Below are positions 1 to 9,929 of a DNA stretch of 64,000 nt, piece by piece. This stretch comes from Nemertoderma westbladi (taxonomy: Eukaryota; Xenacoelomorpha; Nemertodermatida; Nemertodermatidae): NCBI GenBank assembly GCA_032718475.1, contig JAUCBJ010008647.1, forward strand, positions 1 to 64,000, given 5' to 3'. The first letter of the stretch is position 1. Every line of letters starts with the position of its first letter. The notes under the pieces were generated by a model that saw nothing but the letters and a program-made list of their open reading frames with translations, did not search any database and was not told where the DNA came from. Both the position numbers and the translations under genes were made by a program.

Positions 1-363
1 TGGTGACAGCCGTGGTAGAGTTGGCGATCGAATCGATATAATAGGGTAGTGTGGGGCTAGCCACACGATGAGAGGTTTGGGTACGCGAAGATGAATATGC
101 TATGGTTGGTTGATGCAACGACACGAACCAATACGCGCGGGTGGTAACAGCTGTAGGAGTAAGGAGGGCATCGTGAGGTTAGGCTACGCGTAGGTGATAG
201 GCAGCGATTGGTTGAAGGCAACGAGGCGAATCAATATTGATGGTGACAGATGGTCATTAAACACCTCGATTTAGCACCGGAATTTGGCATTTTTTAATTG
301 CCTCCGAGATGTGGCCCGTAGCCCAGGCTAGGGAGGAGTGAGTGGAGGGCTATGCTTCTCCTA
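1..363. other. Non-coding flank with weak direct repeats
   Basis: No convincing reading frame is seen. A GGTGACAG/GGTAACAG-like motif recurs near positions 2, 143 and 241, with loosely similar text between, which suggests old diverged tandem repeats of roughly 100-140 bp. On the minus strand this is the DNA directly downstream of gag-like gene E. No protease or reverse transcriptase follows that gene here. Confidence 0.35.
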
Positions 364-741
364 CTACTTATAGAATCCTTCCATCTCAGATTGATCAGTG
401 TCGTTCACATCACTGAATTGGACATGTAGTTCGGAATCACTCACCTGACTCGGACTATTTCGCTCGAATTCAGTGTGCAACAAGATATGATGTTTCGCAC
501 CGCACTTTGCACACCTTGCGTCGGAGTAACAGGTTCGCCGTTGGTGTCCTCGTCTGAGGCAATTATAACACAACCGCTTATCCCACATGACTTCCCGTCT
601 CTTTTTTAATGATTTCTTTAAGAATTTATCACACACATTTAAACGGTGGGGCCCGTCGCACAGCACACATTTGGGCTTGATGTTACTTACTTTAACATGT
701 GCTGTGTGGTGCACGTTCATTCTTTCCTCGGGCTTTCTCAC
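364..741 (-). CDS. Gag zinc-knuckle C-terminus, element E
   Basis: This is the C-terminal, nucleic-acid-binding part of a BEL/Pao-type Gag. It shows a CX2CX4HX4C knuckle (CYNCLRRGHQRRTC), flanked by an upstream Cys pair near residues 26-29 and a downstream CAKCGAKHHILLH motif. That arrangement is typical of BEL/Pao Gag before the protease. The frame opens at a GTG (741-739), so it is not a free-standing gene. It is offset by one base from the 738-3422 frame and overlaps its stop. The frame ends with an acidic tail and a TAG at 364, with no protease fused. It could be the second half of a Gag joined by splicing or by -1 frameshifting, or simply a frame broken by mutation. Confidence 0.7.
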   Translation of the reverse strand: MRKPEERMNVHHTAHVKVSNIKPKCVLCDGPHRLNVCDKFLKKSLKKRREVMWDKRLCYNCLRRGHQRRTCYSDARCAKCGAKHHILLHTEFERNSPSQVSDSELHVQFSDVNDTDQSEMEGFYK

Positions 742-3422
742 CTGAATTCTCTTGGGAGACGTAGGAGGAGTTTTCTTACCTGTTCTCTCCTGTCATTGGT
801 TCGAGACTTGAATTTACTTACCTGGTCTTTAGGCGTTTTATTGACATAAGATCTTTCAGTGTCTTTCCCGCTATCCTCTCCTTGAGAAGTCTGGCTTTCG
901 CCGTCGTCTGTATAACACACTGGTGTTACCCTTCTCCTAGAAACGGGTTTCTCACTTACCTTGTTTTCCAGTGTCTTCTCTCTGGACTGCCTTAGGAGCT
1001 GTAATTTCACTTCTCCATCTAAGAATGACATGAGATCAGCCATGGTAGGGTCTCGTCGTTGTTGTTCCATCATATATAACACTTTCTTATCCCAGCGTGT
1101 ACCTACTCCACCCTTCGGTAAAGTAGAAGCCACTGCTCTAATAACCATGGCGCTCTGATACTCATGAGACTTACCTAGCCAATCTAATTGTCTGCAGATC
1201 TCCTGAATTTCATCGGAAAACTCTATAATCCCGCTGCTAATAAACTTTCGGGGTGCTACTAACTTTGCATACAAATACCCAGCTATGTTATTCCTATTAC
1301 CATACCTGATGTTTAGTGTATCCCAAACTTGTCTTAATCCGTCAGGATGTCCAATAAACTTTAACGCCATTAACTTGGGAGATCCTTCCAAGCACTCGAT
1401 GAGGAATCTAAGTTTCTCTCCATTAGATAGCACAGAGTTCTGTATGTTATCTTTGTAATATTCATTAAAAGGTAACCATTTCATCTCATCTCCATTGAAC
1501 TTGACGATCTCTCCCACTTTTACCGCTTGCCGGGCTTCGGTTCTAGCCATTTGACGCGTAAAACTTTCTTGGGCCATCGTGTTATTTAATATCGAGTTAT
1601 CGGTATATAAATTTCTCGGATTATGATCCGGTCTATAGGGAATATCATTATCAACAGATCTATAATTACCCTTAATAGGGTTCACTATAGGAGTTTCTAC
1701 TTCGCTAGCAGTATAGATGCGTGTAGGCTCCACACCTTGCGCATGAGATACTTCAGACCTAACAGGTTGACACATTGTTACAAGGGGTGGTGGTATACCC
1801 TTTTGTAAATTTACTAATTTATCGCGTTCTAGCGCGATATTTTGCTGCACTTCCTGCAACTCTAACCTACTTTCCTTTACGGTTCCCTTTAACTGTTGAA
1901 CAGTCCCTTCTAACTCTCGGACCTGTTGGGAGGAGCGCCTTTGATTCTCCTCCATCTTTCCGAGGAGAATGTCCATCCCCCGCCGTCTCTCGTCCACCCA
2001 ATCAACCGCCGAAACGGGATCCGCCAACGTTGTAGCGGGCGGACGAGGGACAACGGGCGACAAATCATGAATATTTCGCTCGGGGTCCAGGACCTGAACT
2101 GTCTCATGGGCTGTTCTATTGGGCACAGGTAGCTTAGTGCTGTGCAGAGGGAATTTAGAGGTAACTTCAGGGAGCACAGGTGTGTCTATCACCGAAGGGG
2201 TGATTTCAAGAACAGGCCTAATTATTTCAGGCTCATCTACTATAGTAGGGAGTCTTTCTATTTTAACCACCTGGTCTATGGGTTCTGTACTACCTAAGTT
2301 GGTGTTATTTAGTTGCCTTCTAACAGCTGGAGGCAAATCAGGCAATTTATGATGGTGGGATGTTCTTCTACGTCTGCTTAGACGAGATCTATTTCCTTTG
2401 CCTTCAGTATCGGTGGTATCACCTTCCTCAGATGATGTATATCCCTGTCGTTTGGGAGTAGATCGACTCATCATCTGCATATTACTAGCTGTTAACTGTT
2501 TATTTATGCAGTCTTGATTCTCCTGAATGTTTTCCAATTCTAATTGGGTGGTTTCTTCGGAAGCTCTCCGTTCTGCTTCTGCTACTGCCTCGGCCGCTGT
2601 TACAGCCGCCTTTCTTTCTGCTTCGGCCGCTGCCGCTGCCACTTTTCTTTCGGCTTCTGCCTCTGCCTCTGCCGCCTTTCTTTCGGCTTCTGCCTCTGCC
2701 TCTGCCGCCTTTCTTTCGGCTTCTGCCTCTGCCTCTGCCGCTGCCACTGCCGCTTTTCTTTCTGCTTCTGCCGCTGCCACTGCTGCTGCCACTGCCGCTG
2801 TCTTTCTGTCTTCTATACGTTTTTTCTTGACTTGCTCCTCCTGGACTCGTGTGATGCGGAGTTGTTCATCAAATTTAGCCTGGTTCGCAGCCCTCATTTC
2901 CATATCGATGGCATCCAACACAAGCTTGGTTCCTTCACTATTAGGGCTAAGTCCCTCTAACCTTCTCCTCAACTCGTCATCACCTAAAAAACGTTGATAG
3001 TCTGACAGATAGATGTCAATGGCATCCCTCTTATGCGGTTTCTCTGCCGTCGCTTCACTTTCCACTTGGGAAAAAGTAGCGTCTGTTGATTCTCCATGGG
3101 TTGAGCGCTCCTCCAGCTGAGCTTTCCACTGAGCTGTTCCTTGAACCTGGCGACTCACCCGTTGAAACCAAGTCTTTACGGCAACTTGCAACGACGTGTC
3201 TTGTCTTCTTTTAGAAGCCTCTTCAAAGGCTGATAATATTAGCCTGATTCGCAGAATTCTTTCTCTAACTTGATAAAGCAGTTGTCCCTGCTCTTGAGGT
3301 CCTTGAGGTTGTTGTAACAGTTGTTTTTCTACTCGCTCCATAGAGCTGAAGAATCCCTGTGCGTATCCGGCTGCGGACCTCTTCCACACAGCTGGATCGA
3401 TGGTTTCCTTGGCTACTCCCAT
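738..3422 (-). CDS. BEL/Pao-type Gag, central part, element E
   Basis: This 894-residue frame holds the capsid-like core of a BEL/Pao Gag. Residues about 20-110 are helical. Residues about 200-300 are a long Ala/Glu/Arg run built on repeated AEAEAERKA units. A second coiled coil lies near 500-560, and about 660-800 matches the DUF1759-type Gag domain (VKFNGDEMKWLPF start, LDWL and LPKGG motifs). The tail is basic. The N-terminal frame lies at 3457-3975 and the zinc knuckle at 364-741, each shifted by one base. Several perfect 5' splice-site sequences (CAG/AAG followed by GTAAGT) sit in the last 75 codons. No pol follows, so this may be a decayed element or a Gag-derived host gene. Confidence 0.65.
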   Translation of the reverse strand: MGVAKETIDPAVWKRSAAGYAQGFFSSMERVEKQLLQQPQGPQEQGQLLYQVRERILRIRLILSAFEEASKRRQDTSLQVAVKTWFQRVSRQVQGTAQWKAQLEERSTHGESTDATFSQVESEATAEKPHKRDAIDIYLSDYQRFLGDDELRRRLEGLSPNSEGTKLVLDAIDMEMRAANQAKFDEQLRITRVQEEQVKKKRIEDRKTAAVAAAVAAAEAERKAAVAAAEAEAEAERKAAEAEAEAERKAAEAEAEAERKVAAAAAEAERKAAVTAAEAVAEAERRASEETTQLELENIQENQDCINKQLTASNMQMMSRSTPKRQGYTSSEEGDTTDTEGKGNRSRLSRRRRTSHHHKLPDLPPAVRRQLNNTNLGSTEPIDQVVKIERLPTIVDEPEIIRPVLEITPSVIDTPVLPEVTSKFPLHSTKLPVPNRTAHETVQVLDPERNIHDLSPVVPRPPATTLADPVSAVDWVDERRRGMDILLGKMEENQRRSSQQVRELEGTVQQLKGTVKESRLELQEVQQNIALERDKLVNLQKGIPPPLVTMCQPVRSEVSHAQGVEPTRIYTASEVETPIVNPIKGNYRSVDNDIPYRPDHNPRNLYTDNSILNNTMAQESFTRQMARTEARQAVKVGEIVKFNGDEMKWLPFNEYYKDNIQNSVLSNGEKLRFLIECLEGSPKLMALKFIGHPDGLRQVWDTLNIRYGNRNNIAGYLYAKLVAPRKFISSGIIEFSDEIQEICRQLDWLGKSHEYQSAMVIRAVASTLPKGGVGTRWDKKVLYMMEQQRRDPTMADLMSFLDGEVKLQLLRQSREKTLENKVSEKPVSRRRVTPVCYTDDGESQTSQGEDSGKDTERSYVNKTPKDQVSKFKSRTNDRREQVRKLLLRLPREFR

Positions 3423-3456
3423 CTGGTGTATGTCTTCCCAGGCAGCTTCTGATAAA

Positions 3457-3975
3457 TCAAACGGGAGTCCGGGTCCGGGGAAGTTCCATTGCGACTCGCT
3501 GCGACTTCAGTTCTTCCCTCGTGTATCCCGCATAACTATCTCTAGTTGATCGCTGACTTCTCGCCCAATCGATCTGGTGTTCTTCCACCGCAATCAATAA
3601 CCTAGTGAGTACGGCTGCAGGAAGGATGAGAAGGGGATCCGAATAAACCGCATCCATCATACTTGCTCCGCGCTCGGGTGTCAGTTCTACAGTATCTTCA
3701 CTACTGGAGCTGTCGGGCCGCTGAGAAATAAGTTCTTGGCTCGCGGGTTGTTGCTGTTCCGCTGCTTCTTGGTCCCGCTTGACCTGAGCTCGAGTGCCTA
3801 TGATAGACCTACGATGTTGGACCAGCCTAGGTTCTTTTATTACTACTGGAGGGATGACCTTCCTCACAGTGGGGGGTGAACTGAACTTAGGTGTAGACGG
3901 TTCTACGCCTTTATCTGAGTCGCAGATAGTTACATCTAATAAACTGTCTGACAGGTTCTGCTTAGTATCAGACAT
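3457..3975 (-). CDS. N-terminal leader of Gag-like gene E
   Basis: This 172-residue frame starts at ATG 3975-3973 in a good context (AAAC before ATG). It is Ser/Pro/Gln-rich and low-complexity, ending with a charged segment around WARSQRSTRDSYAGY. It runs into a TGA just after a C-rich stretch near 3477. The +1 reading there continues without a stop into the 738-3422 frame, so the two very probably once formed one protein. No catalytic motif is present. It is called Gag leader only because of its position. Confidence 0.5.
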   Translation of the reverse strand: MSDTKQNLSDSLLDVTICDSDKGVEPSTPKFSSPPTVRKVIPPVVIKEPRLVQHRRSIIGTRAQVKRDQEAAEQQQPASQELISQRPDSSSSEDTVELTPERGASMMDAVYSDPLLILPAAVLTRLLIAVEEHQIDWARSQRSTRDSYAGYTREELKSQRVAMELPRTRTPV

Positions 3976-4110
3976 GTTTGTTTAAACAGTTGAATGTCTA
4001 CCGCTATATTACAGTCTAAGCAAGTCTAGTAATTCAGTGTTAACTGCTAGCCTAGTAATTAATTACCGATACTGCTACTCAATGTAGTGTGATATATATA
4101 ATATATTAGA
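3976..4110. other. Non-coding upstream of gene E
   Basis: AT-rich DNA upstream of the E start codon. No LTR end, promoter motif or reading frame could be recognised. Confidence 0.4.
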
Positions 4111-4484
4111 ATACCGGTATGCTTATAGTATATATAACTATATAAGTATTATTACAGACTAGGTTTATCACAGAATACCGGTATAATTTTAGCACAAAGA
4201 TATATAAATATATAATAGGCTTATCGGGAATACCGGTATACAGTTTACAGTTTGTAGTATATATAATTCTGGACTAGAATTAATTACAAGTACCGGTATA
4301 ATTTCAGCCTAAATTTATAGAAATAAAGATAATAGGCCTATCGTAAATACCGGTATGCAGTTTACACTTATAGTGTATATATATAAGTATAATTACAAAC
4401 TATAATTAATTACAGAATACCGGTATGATTTCAACCTAAAATTTATAGAAATAAATATAATAAGCCTATTGTAAATACCGGTAT
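4111..4484. repeat. Array of ATACCGGTAT palindromes
   Basis: Seven copies of the 10-bp perfect palindrome ATACCGGTAT (one copy begins with G) lie at 4111, 4175, 4230, 4290, 4347, 4417 and 4475. Spacing is 55-70 bp. The text between copies alternates between two related AT-rich blocks, so the real repeat is about 115-130 bp with two palindromes per unit. The sequence is otherwise very AT-rich, which makes the conserved CCGG cores stand out. Confidence 0.8.
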
Positions 4485-5449
4485 ATCAATTATTTTAAAT
4501 AACTGAATTTCTGAATTTTAAGGGTTACTTGGTTACTTTAACTTACTTTATTGCCGTTATTTAAGCAGTAGTCCAACTGATATTGAGACCTAATTGTTGT
4601 GTGGCAGGCCTACTATTTATAAATCGTTTGAGTTGATTTATAATATATATATATATACCCGTTTAATGGGTTTTGTCAATGTTTGAAATAAATGTTATTA
4701 TTTCTGGGGAGTAATTACTACACAAAGCGGTGCGCTTTCAGTGAAGTGTTACTTATAGGACACTAAAACAAATAATGCTAATTTACCTAAGTTACTTAAT
4801 ACTACAAATTACGTACAATTCGGGTGAGATTACAATCTCTAAATAAACACAAAAATTTACAAAAACACAAAATACGAATTTTCAGGGTAATTTTACAAGA
4901 AGTCTACAAACCAGCCTAACAAAGGGTTAGAAATCTGGTTATTACAACGGACAGGGTACTACGGTATTTAAAAATAATAAGTAGTAGTAAATACACTGCG
5001 TTGTCCAGATAGGAAAATACCACCGCCTGACGACCTATAGCCGTATCGCTATAGGTACTACGTTATGTATCACGGAGTGTTCCTACCTAGAAGTTAATAG
5101 AGCTAATCGAACGTGCCTATCAACCACTTTACAACACAAATATAATGCCTACACTAATTACTTTCGGAAAGCACTGTACACTAAACCCTAAATTAGGTAC
5201 GAGTACTTGTACAACATATAATCAGTAGTTAAATATACTTGAACAGCTAAAAGAACCACGGCATCTGCTGGAGTGACCGGTGCACAAAATCACCAGTCTT
5301 TACCTACGCCAAGCAGCCCGTGTAGTACCGGGGTTAATTTAACTATAGCGGTATGTATAACAAACACAATTATTGTAGGAACAAACTTGGGGAATGAATG
5401 TTGCGAATAATCGCATAAACTCTGAATAATAAATATTACGCTACGCATA
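4485..5449. other. AT-rich non-coding DNA
   Basis: Both strands are full of stops. Nothing resembling a gene, RNA or mobile element was recognised. Confidence 0.4.
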
Positions 5450-5927
5450 CAAACTACTCAAACAAAATGCAGACCAAATACTGACAGACTACTATCAAGC
5501 CTAAATAAACTACAGGACATGCAGACTCCGAAATGATTAGGTAGTATGCGTTCTAACCCAGTAGTACGACTTATTCTTTAGATGGGGGTTTACCTTACAG
5601 CTTTGGCTGCCCCTACTTCCTAACCGTTCTTTATCGGACAGAGGCTCTACACACACTGCAATCCTTCAGACCTAACAACAGCCAGACAACTATCCAGCCT
5701 ACAAATTATCTAAATAAATATTATACGCTACCTGTACAGACCACACAAACAAAGTACAGACTAAACGATGGCAGACTACTCTCAAGCCTAAATAAACTAC
5801 AGGACATGCAGACTCCGAAATGATTAGGTAGTATGCGTTCTAACCCAGTAGTACGACTTATTCTTTAGTTGGGGGTTTACCTTACAGCTTTGGCTGCCCC
5901 TACTTCCTAACCGTTCTTTATCGGACA
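5450..5927. repeat. Direct duplication, period 287 bp
   Basis: A block of about 135 bp, from the common text AAACTACAGGACATGCAGAC to TTCTTTATCGGACA, occurs at about 5507-5640 and again at about 5794-5927, almost identical. A weaker match extends upstream of each copy. No coding content is seen. Confidence 0.8.
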
Positions 5928-7418
5928 GGTGATCTACACACACTGCAATCCGTTCAGACTTAACAGCAATCAGACAACAGCTCAGCCTACAAATTGTCTG
6001 TACAATCTGATCAGGCTTACACGCCTTCTGTTCAATACTAGTCAATAAAAAACCAGGGCTGCAGTCCCTGATTAATTATTAAGGCCTACTGGTATATAAT
6101 TATCAAAATCGAATAATACTGCTGTACCTGTACTGCTGTAGGTACCGGTCCGGGTGGTTAGGTAGTCAGGCCTACTGGGTACCGGTTGCCGGTACTTCAG
6201 CTTTATTGCCTACTGCAATACAGAAGCAATATCCGTTATTGTTCGCGCTTTCAGACCTTTGGCAGTTTAACCCGCCAAATTAGGATGTCTTCTAGATAAT
6301 AAATCGCTTTTAGCCTCTGACAAGTATTTGATTCACTACACTAGTCGAAACCAATCGGTGCGCGATCATTCACCCGCTGGATATACCCGGGAGATTGGGT
6401 TCGACGGCTTAATCGTATTGCTATGTAAGCCTAATGTATTATTCGACTGACAGTATTATATAATCTCTGACAATATTATTCACCTTCGGGGAATATTAAC
6501 AGTTCCTTTAGGATGTGGCGCTCTATCTATATAAACAGAGTTATGACTTAAACTACTCACAACGATATGGCTTAGTTACAATTCACATATATGGCGCATT
6601 CTTTAGGAAATGCTTCGTTATCAGTCTCACTCATACACAATACTGCACAATACTGCACACTAATCTGCCGATCTTCACTGATTTTAGTCACATATAAAAG
6701 GAACACGGACCGAATCATGTAGGGTCTATCAAATAACATTAGATTCACTTCAAACCACTTTAACATAAGTCGCAATCGTTATATGTAACCTTTCTCTCTT
6801 ACCTTCGGTATATCAAGAATATTGGGTTTTCGGGGTTATTTATCGTTATTCCAAATATAATAATTCATCAACCATATTATGAAGAACTGACAGTAAATAG
6901 CAGTATAACAATATAAAAGTATGCACAGGTTGTTTGATTAGGTATGGTATGTTATGTATAGTTATGATAACGGATATATGTCCTTATAATTAAGCCTACT
7001 AGTGTAAGACTAAAAAACTGAAAACACTGAGGTGCCAAAAGCCGGTTCTTAGGCTCTGGGCAAAAACATAACACTGAACTACTGAGCCTCTGTATACACC
7101 TCCAACACAGAGACAACAAACGCTCTGATTGGTCAACCGAACAACGAGAGAACAAAGAAACAAAGAAACGTTGACGTGGCAATATCAGCTGTTAGCCGTC
7201 GTCATGGTAGCGACACTGTTTTCAAGAGTATCCAGCTTATCGCGTCACGAGATTGCGGATTATGTCCTCTAAAGTACAAATACAGTACAAATACATAAGA
7301 AATTACTTTTATGTCCTCTAAAACACCAGTACAGCAAGGACACGGCCTTTTTATGCCTGGCAAACCAACTACAGAGTACTTTAAGGGAAAATAACCGGTT
7401 AATGACGCAAAAGCTTTT
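5928..7418. other. AT-rich non-coding DNA
   Basis: No gene is supported. Short open frames here have no recognisable features. TACCGGT-containing palindromic pieces recur near 6140-6190. Confidence 0.4.
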
Positions 7419-8038
7419 ACAGGTGCTAGGTGCAGCCACAATAGTAAGTATAACGGTGCTAGGTGCAGCCACATTAGTAAGTATAACGGTGCTAGGTGCA
7501 GCCACAATAGTAAGTATAACGGTGCTAGGTGCGGCCACAATCGTAAGTATAACGGTGCTAGGTGCAGCCACATTAGTAAGTATAACGGTGCTAGGTGCAG
7601 CCACATTAGTAAGTATAACGGTGCTAGGTGCAGCCACATTAGTAAGTATAACGGTGCTAGGTGCAGCCACATTAGTAAGTATAACGGTGCTAGGTGCAGC
7701 CACATTAGTAAGTATAACGGTGCTAGGTGCAGCCACAATAGTAAGTATAACGGTGCTAGGTGCAGCCACATTAGTAAGTATAACGGTGCTAGGTGCAGCC
7801 ACATTAGTAAGTATAACGGTGCTAGGTGCAGTCACAATAGTAAGTATAACGGTGCTAGGTGCAGCCACAATAGTAAGTATAACGGTGCTAGGTGCAGCCA
7901 CATTAGTAAGTATAACGGTGCTAGGTGCAGCCACAATAGTAAGTATAACGGTGCTAGGTGCAGCCACAATAGTAAGTATAACGGTGCTAGGTGCAGCCAC
8001 ATTAGTAAGTATAACGGTGCTAGGTGCAGCCACATTTT
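7419..8038 (-). repeat. 33-bp minisatellite, about 18.5 copies
   Basis: The plus-strand unit is GTGCTAGGTGCAGCCACATT followed by AGTAAGTATAACG (33 bp). Variants include ACAATAG for ACATTAG. Because 33 is a multiple of three, more than one frame stays open on both strands; on the minus strand one frame reads AAPSTVILTNV repeats. On that strand each unit contains TTACTAAT followed 15 bases later by an AG, resembling a branch point and 3' splice site. The array begins directly downstream of a pyrimidine tract and AG (8039-8053). It might be a repetitive exon of the receptor gene, but no conserved domain supports that. Confidence 0.8.
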
Positions 8039-8053
8039 CTAAAAGAAAAAAAA
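8039..8053 (-). promoter_or_regulatory. Candidate 3' splice site
   Basis: On the minus strand eight T, one C, four T and then AG form a strong pyrimidine tract and acceptor. Its first downstream bases run straight into the 33-bp minisatellite. It lies about 900 bp downstream of the receptor exon on the same strand. No transcript evidence is available here. Confidence 0.4.
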
Positions 8054-8953
8054 CGGTAACAATGAAAATTTATTGAATAGGTTGAAGATGACGTATTAGT
8101 TTACGGAAGTGAAATATGATTGGGAGAATAATTTACTTATGAAATGTAAAGCGCTAGGATATGAAATGTTCCTATCAAATGAATGAAATCATAACATTAT
8201 ATTTGTGCATAAATAAAAAACATTGTTTATCAGTTATAAAAAATTAGAATCCCTACCACCAAAACAGTACGTCCTAATTCTTATTCTGTGTTCTTTCAGA
8301 GTGTGGGCGGGGTGTGAGGGGGGGGGGGGGGATGTCGAAAGCCAATACTATCCGAATATTAGAATATATGGCTAGTATAATTATAATAATTAATTGTTCG
8401 CTAAGATGGCTTGCAGCTTCTGCTGCACGAAGCCCCACTTGAACCAATCCCACACAAAGTATAGTAGAGAGTACAAGTACACTTCCTTCATCTTTTAACT
8501 GGCAAAAATATGGATATATGGATTCTCAATTATATGAATTTTCTCCCCAAGGCCATGGCTTCGAAAATAAAATCTAATCTATGCCAATAAAAGTCAAATT
8601 CTGTCTCTCTGCGCTCGAACTGATCCAAAACAGGCGGAATGATTGCACTGGGAATTGGCATGTGTGATCAACTTTAACCAGTGGTCGTTATAGGCCACTT
8701 TTGGAAAAGTTTAATTCACGTTCGGTACCAGCGGGCTGACGGGCAGAGGGATTGTACTGGGACAAGTTCGGTACCGGTACCAGTTATTGCCGGTTATGGC
8801 GGAACCGGTACCGGCCAGGTTTTTTGAATTACCGCACACATTAATGGGTACTACATTCTGTATCAGGGAGGCCTAGCAATGCAATTATCAGGAAATACCG
8901 GGTAACCCGCCTCGGGTATTGCCAGCTAGTATAATATAAAACTGAAAACCAAC
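8054..8953. other. Non-coding DNA, probable intron
   Basis: It contains a run of 14 G (8318-8331) and GGTACCGGTACC-type palindromes near 8770 and 8805. No exon is recognised. If the receptor exon at 8954-9283 is real, this is the start of its downstream intron. Confidence 0.4.
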
Positions 8954-9283
8954 CTCTCCAGTATCACCATCTTCGGTCTCTGGCGGTTGAACTACCACAT
9001 CGTCATCTACATTCAATCCTCCATCCCCATGTCCCTTGGTTCGTATACACAAACACCGGGCCAAACAGCTGAATAGCAGCATCCGCAACCAGGACGGAAC
9101 CGGTTTGGCCGCGGGTCCCTGGTTCTGGATCACCATCACTATTATAGTTAGGATACAGGCGATAGTAAGGAGGGCGATAACGGTAAAGTAGTACCAGGCG
9201 ATATAGGGGATAATGAGACCATCACTGGGGACAGTTTCAGCAACAACGAGTTGGTAAACAATAACAGACAGAAGGACAGTCAC
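8954..9283 (-). CDS. Nicotinic receptor-like channel exon (M2-M3)
   Basis: The minus strand encodes the pore region of a Cys-loop ligand-gated ion channel. It opens with VTVLLSVIVYQLVVAETVP, which has the pattern of the nicotinic M2 helix and its outer VAE ring. An M2-M3 loop (IIPYIAWYYF) follows, then the M3 helix (TVIALLTIACILTIIVMVI), then the PVPSWLRMLLF and CLARCLCI stretch found after M3 in nicotinic subunits, and finally an acidic loop. The exon starts after a TTATTACAG acceptor (9284-9286 is CAG). A possible GAG/GTTGGT donor at 8953 gives exactly 330 bp, but that donor is weak. M1, M4 and the ligand-binding domain are not in the window. It could be a live exon or a fragment. Confidence 0.75.
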
Positions 9284-9517
9284 CTGTAATAATCGGTAAA
9301 CAATAACAAGCAGAAGGACAGTCACCTGTAATAATTGGTAAATAATAACAGACAGAAGGACAGTCACCTGTAATGATTAGTTAAGAATAACTTACAGAAG
9401 GACAGTCACCTGTAATAATTTGTAAACAATAACCTACAGAAGGACAGTCACCTGTAATAATTAGTAAACAATAACCGACAGAAGGACAGTCACCTGTAAT
9501 AATTAGTAAACAATAAC
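9284..9517 (-). repeat. 42-bp satellite, copies next to the exon
   Basis: Five to six 42-bp copies abut the receptor exon. Each is TTTACTAATTATTACAG-like followed by the exon's first 25 bases (GTGACTGTCCTTCTGTCTG plus TTATTG). The two copies nearest the exon have CGA and CAA where the main array has TAA, so they stay open in the exon's frame. The third copy (9365-9406) has a stop. These copies differ more from the consensus than the main array does. Confidence 0.85.
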
Positions 9518-9925
9518 TGTGAGCGGATTCAATTCCGCCTCACCAACCCCCATAAAGTGGGAAGTGGCGCCTTTAAGCAATATTGGGGATACGAGGTTAA
9601 TCCCCAATTAACCTCGTATCACACACCCAATAAACGGGGACAACAAACCCCGAAGGGCCACACAAAGGGAGGTCAGAGGTTAAACCTCCGGGAGAGGAAA
9701 GTGACAGTAGCGGGGGGGGGGGGGGGGGGGGAAACACTCCCACAGAGGTGGGAGCCGAGAATTAGGTTATTGGCCAATCAGAGCCAGGAAATGCATCCGC
9801 TAAGTAAATGAGGCCACAAGTACAGTAGGTAACCAATATATATTACCGATCAGTATTCTGTAGTTCAGTTATCTCAGTCACACAGGGCAGTACGGTGACA
9901 CTTTAACACCTTCACCGCCATCACC
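9518..9925 (+). mobile_element. LTR fragment related to elements B-D
   Basis: It starts TGTGAGCGGATTCAATTCCG right after the satellite and follows the LTRs at 36514 and 51297 in order: CCCCCATAAAGTGGG, TTAAGCAATATTGGG, an inverted GAGGTTAAT/ATTAACCTC pair and a TATTGGCCAAT block. It carries a run of 20 G (9712-9731). Similarity fades near 9925 and the usual GATCCCGTCACA end is missing, so this is a truncated or diverged LTR. Confidence 0.65.
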
Positions 9926-9929
9926 AATT

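Noticed and set aside
2527-2997. Plus-strand Ser/Ala-rich frame
   Set aside because: It is the antisense shadow of the Ala/Glu repeats of Gag E.
7269-7420. Receptor M4 helix in the text after the 33-bp array
   Set aside because: A stretch near VINRLFSLKVL vaguely recalls M4, but flanking residues do not fit and it lies just past a minisatellite.
7202-8076. Repetitive proteins on both strands of the 33-bp minisatellite
   Set aside because: Open frames in several registers on both strands show that repetition alone explains them. Only the possible exon on the minus strand is kept, as a finding.
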